64,000 bases of DNA. Origin: Patiria pectinifera (Eukaryota; Echinodermata; Asteroidea; Valvatida; Asterinidae). Positions 21,255 to 31,800 of this stretch are shown piece by piece. Where the stretch lies: positions 10,720,932-10,784,931 of the forward strand of contig CM057138.1 in the NCBI GenBank assembly GCA_029964075.1, read 5' to 3'. The notes under the pieces are model-generated. The model was given only the letters and a program-made list of their open reading frames with translations, searched no databases and was not told where the DNA came from. How positions within the stretch are numbered: position 1 is the first letter of the stretch; every line of letters begins with the position of its first letter. Both the position numbers and the translations under genes were made by a program.

Positions 21255-21511
21255 AAAAAAAAAAGCAAACAGGACTGTTCATGTATTTACGCTTCCCTAA
21301 CCTGCTTTCCAAAATGACACCCATCCCCCTCCCCCCCCCCCCACCAAAAAAAACCACTCCCAAAACCAAAAAAAATCGCTTGACTTCATGCACGACACTT
21401 CATGCACAATTGTGCTCTCCCCAGAATTTTCATTCAGCATGGGTAAACTAAAAATCAAAGGTTTTCACAAACTTACGATCTGGGATCTTTTCAGTGTGTG
21501 TGGAGGAGCCT

Positions 21512-21517
21512 ATTAAA
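21512..21517 (+). terminator. Candidate poly(A) signal (ATTAAA) of the RAG1-like gene
   Basis: ATTAAA lies about 260 bases after the stop of the RAG1-like ORF and before the mariner-like element at 21554. Position is plausible; no other evidence. Confidence 0.25.
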
Positions 21518-21553
21518 TGATAAATATTTCCAAGAGTTACATGTATACATGTA

Positions 21554-22459
21554 CAGGGTGAGTAAAAAAAGAAAGGAAACCCAAAATAGCAGGACCATTG
21601 TTTTAAATGAAGTTCTGCATGTAGCACAATGAAAATCTAAGATATGAAAGCATAATTTATAGGCTTTCCTTTAGTACATGAATCATTCAAGTCACTCCCG
21701 TACTTTTCAAGTTACGGAATTTTAAACACAACCACCGTTTTAAAGTTCTATCCACGGACCACAAAACAAGGAAAGTGTTCTTTCACCAGTGTACCGAGAT
21801 AGTCCAACAGGGCATTGTGTACAATATACGCGCAGAAGCAAAATGTAAGCAATTCACATAGGAATGTATGTGAATTCTTTTTGCTGAATGAATACTTGCA
21901 TACTGTACCTTTTTTTGGTGATCGATGGACAGAACTTCAAAATGGTGTTTGTGTTTAAAATTCTGTAAGGCCAAAGAAAATATAAAAATACTCGGTCTCT
22001 GGTCAGCGCGCGCGTCAATTTTAATCATGCGTGTCAACCTTTTTTTCCTTCAAATTAACACGGAAGCTACAACAGCGCCCTCTATTGCTGCGCCTCCTCA
22101 AATTTTTGTACCAAGGAGCACCAAGGAATGGGGAAATTGCACCAAGGCATGATAAAGGGCACCAAGACAAATTATAGAGGACACAAAAAAGCAAAATAGT
22201 ACCCACCTTGTCTATACAATACAAGCTTGAAAAAACGCGTCGCCGCATCAATTCCGGAACTTTGGTCTGACCAGAGAGACCAACTTTTTGTGTGTGTGGC
22301 CTAACTTAAGAAGTACAATGAGTGATTTGAATAATATTCATGTTCTAAAAGAAAGCTTATTAATTGGGCTTTCATATCCTAGATTTTGAAAGCGCTACAT
22401 GCAGACCTTCATTGCAAAAATGGTCCTGGCATTTGGGTTTCCTTTTTTGACTCACCCTG
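21554..22459. mobile_element. Mariner-like non-autonomous element with nested insertion
   Basis: About 40-bp imperfect inverted ends beginning CAGGGTGAGTAAAAAAAG and finishing TTTTTTGACTCACCCTG, flanked by TA. A Harbinger-like MITE sits inside. No transposase ORF. Confidence 0.82.
21969..22301. mobile_element. PIF/Harbinger-like MITE, copy 3, nested
   Basis: GGCC ends, inner inverted GGTCTCTGGTCAG, TAA on both sides (21966-21968 and 22302-22304), same GC-rich gcgcgcgtc shoulder as the other copies. It lies within the mariner-like element and is therefore younger than it. Confidence 0.78.
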
Positions 22460-22945
22460 TATAGTTTTCTAGGGTGGTACATCATTTGACTATTGCTGCA
22501 CTATGGGATTGTGGCACATTCAAATGCATTTTGAATGGGATGTCCTGCACACTAGAGGGTTCTTGAGTACGTAGTCACACAGTGGCATATTTACCAATCA
22601 TGCATTAGCCTTTCGCCAAGGCCATCGTGACTTGCATGTAGAGCGGCAGAGTTGCGAAGACCCGAAGCGACTGGAGCAAAGATTAAGTCAGCATGCACGA
22701 GTGGCAAAGCCACGAGGCCTTTCCCAACTTGATTTTGTTGAATTATTCATAGTTTTTTTTGCTGCTTTGTCTAATGCAGGCAAGTTAAGCCACGATGGCC
22801 TTGGTGAAAGGCTAATCATGCATGGATTCCATAAAATAGGAAATTGTTTACGTTGTTGTACTTTGTACATAGTACCGTATGTTGTAAATTGCATGTTGTG
22901 TACGAACCTGCAGAAAATGTAACACTATAATACATTATAAATACA

Positions 22946-23063
22946 ATTGTTGCCTGTTGCGATGGGGTCCATGGTGTTTTGTACACCCGAGAGTGCCCCC
23001 CGGGTGCCATTTGCACCCGAGGGTGTACAAAACCCATGGACCCCAATCACAGCAGGCAACAAT
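22946..23063. repeat. Long inverted repeat (hairpin)
   Basis: Arms of about 55 bases: attgttgcctgttgcgat and ccatgg then ttttgtacacccgag, mirrored on the right. Confidence 0.82.
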
Positions 23064-23437
23064 TTTTTTTGTAATACCACGGTAATAAATTCAAAGCATC
23101 TGAAATTGTGGCTTTCCTCCAGTTGCCTGTGTAGTAATCACAGAAGTATTATTTTGAAAAGATCCGCGATTACTGCACCGTGAATATTCGCACAGAATGT
23201 TGTTCTTTTTCACTGCACAGGAACAGAAATTAATTTACCTTTACCCAGAACAGACCAATCCATTAATCCCTGGCCCGTTGCGTACTAATCACAGCTGCGT
23301 ACTACATGTACATGTTTGAATTGTAATTGTGTGACTGCCTAGGCTGCAGCCGTTCTCAATGTACCATTGCTACAAAGTACATGTATGCATGTCGTGTACG
23401 GTGGTGTTCATGTATTTAACCGTCAGGTTTGGGTGCT

Positions 23438-23957
23438 TTAAAGATATAGTCCATCATTTGTAATTTGTGCATTTTGTTCGTTTGAAGCAACAAAAGTGTT
23501 CAAAATCTAATGAAGGATACCGAACAACTAACCTGATGAAGTTTCAGCTCAGCTTCAGCTGTATATTCTGAGAAAAACAGCATTCTAGGATCTCCAATTT
23601 CAAATCAAAAGTTGCTGAATCATGTTTTGAATTGTTTTGAATTGCAGCTATACGCAACGTCGCGCACTGATCCGACGAATTATAGCAACCGCACACGCGT
23701 GTGCGTCGTGCCAATGCTTGCGTGCGCTTCGCCGAATAACAAAACAAACTACCAATTTAAATTTTCCTACGGTGCGTCTTAAGACGCACCATTGGAAAGG
23801 CCTTCTTTCGTTGATTACTTCAAAATGACAGCTTCCCAGAACGAATAATTTCACAGGGAGTTTAGTTGCCTTACTATATTTCAACCAAGTTTGTTTTTTA
23901 ACAATGATTATGCCAGTTACTTTTCGGATGGCTGCCAATGATGGACTATAGCTTTAA
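23438..23957. mobile_element. TTAA-bounded MITE family A, copy 1
   Basis: Ends TTAAAGATATAGTCCATCATTTG and its inverted partner ending ACTATAGCTTTAA. Contains the family's internal gtgcgtcttaagacgcac palindrome and a CpG-rich middle. TTAA targets are used by piggyBac and Kolobok transposons; which one cannot be told. Confidence 0.82.
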
Positions 23958-24930
23958 CGTTCTAAATTGTAGTGGGATGGTGTGTATTGAAAATCTATGA
24001 GCGTTCGTGACAAACAATCAAGTATGCCCCCTGTGATGTGTTCGGTACTGGTATCCTCATTATCAATTGTCATCTAGGCTCCTACTTACATGTTTGTATA
24101 CCCTACCTCCTCAAAATACCTTCAATGCCTGTTTACATGTATAAACATTTGCAATCGGGTATTGAAGGAATTTTGGGAAGGAGGTAACAAGGGCTTTTAA
24201 ATTTTCTGCACAAATAACCGGCCCTGTGAGAGCCAACTTATTTTCTGATAGCCAATAATTCAAATTTTCTGAAGAAATACAACAGTAATTGAACAAGTAA
24301 ACATCAGGGTATTTTTTTTGTTCAATGGCTCATCTACATGTAAACATGGATAACTTTTAAATTGCTAGGAAAAAAAGCAGTTGAAAATACGAACCTGTTT
24401 TTTTGTGGTTTTTTTAGACTAGAAAATCGCAAAGGGAATGCATCTTTAAGATTACAAGAACCACTAACGTGTATAGTTTCAAATGACAGATTTTACATAC
24501 TTAGCAACAAGTTTGTTTCATTGTTAAACAAATCATTGGTTTTGTTTCAAAGTAAATTGAAATTTCTTAAGAATTTTAATTTTTTTTTCTGGTCTGCATG
24601 TTAATGACCTTGCAAGAGCTGTTTGTACAAGTATGTACAGTTGTATTCCTTTTACACGTTGGCAAAATTGCTGAGCTTGTATATATTGCTTTCAATTTGA
24701 AATAAAATGGCAGATTTTGAAACTAAGAATGCAGTGACGAGTGTTAAAAGTTTTGCATTTTGAATATGAATATACATGTAATGTGTATGCATGTCTTCCA
24801 ATGAAAGTGTGAATGGTGAAGTATGAAATCCATATCAGAAGTGTGATACATTGTATTCTCAAAACTGAATGTGAATTGTAAGAAAACAAGGACAAATTTG
24901 TCTTCAAATATTGTAGGCAACTAAGAAGTC
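23958..24930. other. Intergenic, nothing recognised
   Basis: AT-rich with no convincing ORF, splice pattern or repeat boundary. Confidence 0.4.
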
Positions 24931-25385
24931 AATAATAGCGTGGTTGGTAAAAAACAAAACAACGAAAGTTAACAAAAGTGAATTTCCTGATTTAATCTTT
25001 TTCAGAATAACATTCTTCATATACAAAATAGAAATCTAACAAGATTCAAACAATGAACAATGATGAAAGCACCGGTTTTAACAAGATGGAACAATAAATT
25101 CTTTCAATTAACTTTGGCAATTTACAATGTAAATGGCACTTTTAGTGTAAGTAACATGTAACAAAATCAATACACATGTACTAGTGTGGTTGTAAAAAAA
25201 AAAAACACCACAAATGTGAATTTCCTGATTTAATCTTTTTCAAAATACATTCTTCATATATACAAAATAGAAATCTAACAACAAGATTCAAACAATGAAA
25301 GCACCAGTTTTAACAAGATGGAACAATAAATTCTTTCAATTAACTTTGTCAATTAATAATGTAAACAGCATTTTTAAAACGTGAA
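24930..25385. repeat. Tandem duplication, period about 240 bp
   Basis: gtgaatttcctgatttaatc, acattcttcatata, gaaatctaac and acaagatggaacaataaatt occur twice in the same order (from 24978 and 25217). Confidence 0.8.
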
Positions 25386-25531
25386 TTTTGGCACAATCCT
25401 GGTGAGGAAACACACAGTTGAGACTTTATAATAGGAGTTTGTAAGGAGCATCTAAAAAGTCCAAACATTCCTGTTCTGGAATACTACCCCATGTACCGGT
25501 AGACCAACATTTCCCCACACGGAAACGCCTG

Positions 25532-26045
25532 CATGTAGCCACGGATCCTACACACAAGGATTAACGACTCGGCCCAACTCCTGGTTAGACGCGTGATAAC
25601 GGCCTTTACTGGTGGCAAATACCATGAATACTTTTCAACGAAGACCACTGCGCGCGGTGGCTTTCAGATTTGCAAGGCTCTTCGCCTGATCTGGCCTCGA
25701 AGTCTGTCAAGCCAGCGAATTATATTTTTGAATATTCATGAGTCTACATTTTTGGTCTTTATTATTGAATTCTGCTAAGTGATAACTACATAACCATGGT
25801 AACGCTGAGCACAATATCTTTAGCTTTAAGATGAACAATGAAATGTCGCTTTTGTTTCATCGGTTCGGCATCCTATCTCTCTAAAACTTTTTAACAAATG
25901 GCACACAATGGCACATCTGGAAAATTCGCGATTACCCGCCAACAGGTATTAATGCCTGTTATCACGCGGCAAGTCCACTGAGTGCATTTTGTACTAGAGC
26001 TCAGAACAGTCGTTTATCCCGGTGTCTAGGATCCGTGATGTAGCG
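25532..26045. mobile_element. Foldback element
   Basis: Inverted outer arms cacggatcctacac/gtctaggatccgtg and inner arms gcgtgataac/gttatcacgc. No ORF of note. Confidence 0.55.
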
Positions 26046-26053
26046 TTCCCGGG

Positions 26054-26224
26054 CTGTTCCCAATGGGAGACTTTTGAGACGTTGGTGGCAGCAAACACAC
26101 CGGTCCTTTCTCCATTGTTTGCGTCATATTGAGCATGCACGCTTTAGCTTTAACGTGACGTAAACAACTGAAAAGGACAGGTGCATTTGCTGCCACCAAC
26201 AGCTCAAAAGTCTCGCATTGGAAC
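26054..26224. repeat. Long inverted repeat
   Basis: Arms of about 55 bases: ttcccaatgggagacttttg and ggtggcagcaaac, mirrored by gtttgctgccacc-like and caaaagtctcgcattggaac. Confidence 0.7.
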
Positions 26225-26937
26225 AAATGATGTTCCCTGATGGAACTTTCCAAGCATTCCGACTTTTGAGACGTTCCCTAAGCACTAGAGTCTGTTGTAA
26301 ATCAAAAAACCGAAGAGCTACACAACAAGTTCAGTATTGCGTAGCCACAGGAAATACTTAATACACGTGTACATAAAAATCTTTTAATAGAACAAACACT
26401 TTGGTTTAATCAAACATTTACTGAAAATTGCACAACTGGAAAGTTAACTTTTAACTTCATAACAATAAAATATGAAATTGCAAGATTCGGGCAAGAAATA
26501 CTTTAGACATGTTAGATAGTTAAGTACCTGTAAAGGTTTAGAACTGAGTAACAGTACTGTGTTGATTGCACCAATTAAAAATACAAATGTTCCTTATTTT
26601 TGAATACGTGATGGCATGCATGCAGTACCCCCTACATGTACCACGGTTGGTACTGTAGACGTACACTCATAAAGTTTGTAGAGAGAACCCACTTGGCCGA
26701 AACAATAAAACTTGGGGCTAAAAACCATTTTGGTATTTTTAAGAGCTTTTTAGGACCTGATTGTATAGCTCAGAAAATTAAAACATACAAATGAAATAAC
26801 TAAAAAAAAATCATAATCAAAATCATGGCAGTTTTAAACAACATTTTCAACAATCAATTTCAAAACTTGACCGGAAACGCTAAATGTAACTCCCAATTCT
26901 AGAGATGTCATATTTACTATACCAAGCACATTTTTAT
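26225..26937. other. AT-rich spacer before the minisatellite
   Basis: Probably 3' flank of CATSPERB. No gene or bounded element seen. Confidence 0.35.
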
Positions 26938-28680
26938 GATTCTGTGTCGTCTACCACTACTTCCTTTGTTCCCGTTGTTCCTGTGGATCCATGCACTGTG
27001 AGCCAGTTTTCCTGATGATTCCGTGTCATCTACTACTACTTCCTTTGTTCCCGTTGTTCCTGTGGATCCATGCACTGTGAGCCAGTTTTCCTGATGATTC
27101 CTCGTCATCTACCACTACTTCCTTTGTTCCCGTTGTTCCTGTGGATCCATGCACTGTGAGCCAGTTTTCCTGATGATTCCTCGTCATCTACCACTACTTC
27201 CTTTGTTCCCGTTGTTCCTGTGGATCCATGCACTGTGAGCCAGTTTTCCTGATGATTCCGTGTCGTTTACCACTACTTCCTTTGTTCCCGTTGTTCCTGT
27301 GGATCCATGCACTGTGAGCCAGTCTTCCTGATGAATCCGTGTCGTCTACCACTACTTCCTTTGTTCCCGTTGTTCCTGTGGATCCATGCACTGTGAGCCA
27401 GTCTTCCTGACGATTCCGTGTCATCTACCACTACTTCCTTTGTTCCCATTGTTCCTGTGGATCCATGCACTGTGAGCCAGTTTTCCTGATGATTCCGTGT
27501 CATCTACCACTACTTCCTTTGTTCCCATTGTTCCTGTGGATCCATGCACTGTGAGCCAGTTTTCCTGATGATTCCGTGTCATCTACTACTACTTCCTTTG
27601 TTCCCGTTGTTCCTGTGGATCCATGCACTGTGAGCCAGTTTTCCTGATGATTCCGTGTCGTCTACCACTACTTCCTTTGTTCCCGTTGTTCCTGTGGATC
27701 CATGCACTGTGAGCCAGTTTTCCTGATGATTCCGTGTCATCTACCACTACGTCCTTTGTTCCCGTTGTTCCTGTGGATCCATGCACTGTGAGCCAGTTTT
27801 CCTGATGATTCCGTGTCGTTTACCACTACTTCCTTTGTTCCCGTTGTTCCTGTGGATCCATGCACTGTGAGCCAGTCTTCCTGATGAATCCGTGTCGTCT
27901 ACCACTACTTCCTTTGTTCCCGTTGTTCCTGTGGATCCATGCACTGTGAGCCAGTCTTCCTGACGATTCCGTGTCATCTACCACTACTTCCTTTGTTCCC
28001 ATTGTTCCTGTGGATCCATGCACTGTGAGCCAGTTTTCCTGATGATTCCGTGTCATCTACCACTACTTCCTTTGTTCCCATTGTTCCTGTGGATCCATGC
28101 ACTGTGAGCCAGTTTTCCTGATGATTCCGTGTCATCTACTACTACTTCCTTTGTTCCCGTTGTTCCTGTGGATCCATGCACTGTGAGCCAGTTTTCCTGA
28201 TGATTCCGTGTCGTCTACCACTACTTCCTTTGTTCCCGTTGTTCCTGTGGATCCATGCACTGTGAGCCAGTTTTCCTGATGATTCCGTGTCATCTACCAC
28301 TACGTCCTTTGTTCCCGTTGTTCCTGTGGATCCATGCACTGTGAGCCAGTTTTCCTGATGATTCCGTGTCGTCTACCACTACGTCCTTTGTTCCCATTGT
28401 TCCTGTGGATCCATGCACTGTGAGCCAGTCTTCCTGATGATTCCGTGTCATCTACATCTACTTCCTTTGTTCCCGTTGTTCCTGTGGATCCATGCACTGT
28501 GAGCCAGTTTTCCTGATGATTCCGTGTCATCTACCACTACTTCCTTTGTTCCCGTTGTTCCTGTGGATCCATGCACTGTGAGCCAGTTTTCCTGATGATT
28601 CCGTGTCATCTACCACTACTTCCTTTGTTCCCGTTGTTCCTGTGGATCCATGCATTGTGAGCCAGTCTTCCTGATGCGTG
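26938..28680 (-). repeat. 79-bp minisatellite, about 22 units, overlapping CATSPERB 3' end
   Basis: Unit of 79 bases counted directly; it carries gtggatccatgcactgtg and ttcccgttgttcctg on the plus strand. Because 79 is not a multiple of three, successive units are read in different frames, so long ORFs on the minus strand cross the array and then stop. Variants (cgttta, gaatcc, gacgat, tacgtc) recur 553 bases apart, which is seven units: about 27200-27746 and 27747-28300 are near-identical blocks. The first unit, inside the CATSPERB exon, is the most diverged. Confidence 0.95.
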
Positions 28681-28804
28681 GCTGATGATGTGAGTGAAGA
28701 TAATAGAGATAAACCGAGAATAGTACTCCACCAATCACCACACTGATGACAGTGATGACAATCATCTGGGTCGGGTTGGGTAAGGGGGCCTTGTCAACAT
28801 ATAC
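28616..28804 (-). CDS. CATSPERB: CATSPERB last exon: transmembrane helix and tail
   Basis: Residues 655-716: VYVDKAPLPNPTQ, a 23-residue hydrophobic helix at 668-690, and a short basic cytosolic tail ending QEQREQRK, then TAG at 28618-28616. The last 18 or so residues are encoded by the first unit of the downstream 79-bp minisatellite, and the stop falls inside that unit. Confidence 0.93.
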   Translation of the reverse strand, partial: VYVDKAPLPNPTQMIVITVISVVIGGVLFSVYLYYLHSHHQPRIRKTGSQCMDPQEQREQRK

Positions 28805-31800
28805 CTGCAAAAGATAGGAAAAAAGGAAATTGGAAAAGGAAGAATTTCAACCTGTAACCGTCAGTATATCATGCCAGAGGTCTAAGGATGGAAAGATAAA
28901 TAGGAAAAAGATATATATTTGAGCAACGATAGCAAAATCTCGTTCACGTTTGCTTTTCATGTGAACTTCCTCAGGTACCAAACAACGACCAGTCTAGTCA
29001 CAGACTCTTGTGTGATCAACTAAAAGGAAGTTGTATGAGGTCAACATTTTTTCCATTTTGTTATAGTCATCAATTCGCAATATTTTCAGTACTGGTATGT
29101 GCATGTATACTATTATGCTTCTTCTTTTTTTCCCGCAAAGACCAATGATTGCCCTTTTTAGTCAGGACACTAAATAAATGCAAACAGTAGGACGTTATAC
29201 ACACCCGGATGTATGCCAGGATGTACGGTACATGTACTGTAGTCCTGTAAATCTGGCAGGTATTTAAGGTCAATTTGTACGCTCCGTTGACAAGGCACTA
29301 CTGGAAACTGTGACCACCAAATGTCACACAGGCACTCTAACTGGAGCTATTGATACAGCTGGAATTTTAACCTGTGACCTCCAGAATGCCATGCCATGGA
29401 GAACAATCGACATGGACAGGATGAAGCTTAAACCAATGCAGCAACGTTTAATTACAGACAGGTTTCAAAACTTTGACCTCCGAAATGCCATACCAGTGCT
29501 TTACCAATGGAGCAATGACTTGCATGAGCAGGATTCGAACCACCACACTGTCAATAGCCCTTCCGGTGCTCTACCAATGGAGACGAACAATTGAGATATG
29601 GATTTGAACTCGTGACATTGACAATTCCAGTCTGGTGCTCGACCAATGAAGCAACAATTAATTTGGACAGGATTTGAACCTCTAACCTATGCAATGCAAT
29701 AGCCCTACCAGTGCTCTACCAATGGAGACGAACAATTGAGATATGGATTCGAACTTGTGACATTGACAATTCCAGTCTGGTGCTCGACCAATGAAGCAAC
29801 AATTAATTTGGACAGGATTTGAACCTCTAACCTATGCAATGCAATAGCCCTACCAGTGCTCTACCAATGGAGAGCAATTGAGATGGACAGGATTCAAACT
29901 TGTGACATTGAAAATTCCAGTCTGGTGCTCGACCAATGAAGCAACAATTAATTTGGACAGGATTTGAACCTCTAACCTATGCAATGCAATAGCCCTACCA
30001 GTGCTCCACCAATGGAGACGAACAATTGAGATATGGATTCGAACTTAATTGTGACATTGAAAATTCCAGTCTGGTGCTTGAAGCAATTAATTGGGACAGG
30101 ATTTGAACCTCTAACCTATGCAATGCAATAGCCCTACCAGTGCTCTACCAATGGAGAACAATTGAGATGGACAGGATTCAAAACTTGTGACCTTGACAAA
30201 ATCTAGTCTGGTGCTTGACCAATGAAGCAACAATCAATTTGGACAGAAATTGAACCTCCAACCTCCAGAACACCATAACGGTGCGCATATGAACAATACA
30301 TACGATTTGAACCGGTGAATACAATATCTAAGGTATTGTCTTCATTACCTGCACTTCATCTTCAAGATTGCAGTAGCTAAAACCTCGGATAACAGATGCT
30401 CTGAAGTGATACAATCCTGAACCCTGCAAAATAAAGAGAAAAGCGTTATGGAAGTTAATATAAGAATATCTTTTCTTTCAAAGATTCAAATGATTGCCAA
30501 AGATGAACAAATCTACACACCTACCGGTATAATGAAATCTGTTAAAATCAATTCGGGCGATTCACAATGCAGTGCGCCACCAAGAGTTTGCCATGGAGAG
30601 TCTATTTTTAAAGTTTACGGTCGACAAAACATGGCCCATTTGAATGAGTGTCAGTAGAAAACTTGAGCTTATTCGTTATAGATTGGGGCATTCACGTTCT
30701 GGCACCTTACCAAAAAACACCATATTGATAACAAAAAAAGAAAAGGGCAAACAGATCCTCGAATCATACGCTTACGAATCTACTGACCGGAAAAATGAAC
30801 AATTTTAAATGTCCCGCGCTGCGAATTTGTCGACCATCTCCCACAATGCACTGGGAAAAATGAACTCTTCGTGACACACTCTTGGTGGCGCACTGCATTG
30901 TGAATCGCCCGAATTCATCAGACATTGATTACCGGTTCATGTAGTGTATATCAATTACCTGACAAGCATTAAGATCACTGACAGAAATAGGAGGATATAA
31001 GATGATACACTCACCGTGAGTATGAGCCGAACGGTGGCTGGGTTGATCAACCTGCTTGTGTTGCCGATTTGTTCAGTTAATAACTCCTTCATCTTGTCCA
31101 AACTGGGGGTAGATTCGTCTGAAAGTACAGTATCACCCAGATCAACACAACAAGTTCTTCTAATTATTATAAGATGGAATTTTTGCGCCGGGGTGATATA
31201 AATCAAAATTCCATCTTATAATAGTCTATGCGGTACCCGCTGCTATGTACATCAGATTCGAACCGGCCAACCGATCCTGTGTGGTCGAGTGGTAAGACAT
31301 CTGCACTAGAAAGCAGGAGGTCGTGGGTTCGAGTCCCACCCAAGTGATTTTTTCCAACTTTCACTCAGGAGGTAACACATTGAGTATACAGTGTTTAAAC
31401 GTCGCTGAAGGGCAAAACCCTAATTTAATTTCTTCTAATGATATATTCAATATTGGGTTTTGCCCTTCACCGACGTATCTTAAGAACACTGTTTACTCAG
31501 TGTTGTCCCGAGTGATGGTGAGAAAAAAATCGGTTGTTTTTGGGTGGGACTCAAATCTACGACCTCCTGCTAACTTGTGCAGACGTCTCACCACTTGACC
31601 ATCGAGCTTGCCTGGGTCAGCTAGTGGGTTTGAATTTGATATAGCAGAGGGTACTGCAACTAAACTACTCATAAGATGGAGTTTTGCGTCAGGGTGATGC
31701 AAATTCAATATTGGGGATTTTGCCCTTCACCAACTTACATGTATTTCATAAACACTGTATACCCAGTGTTGTCCCTAGTGATTTTGAGAAAAATGTTCAA

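Noticed and set aside
26917..28530. Series of 60-76 residue ORFs as repeat proteins
   Set aside because: They are frames opened by the 79-bp minisatellite; each ends at the same repeat-borne stop.
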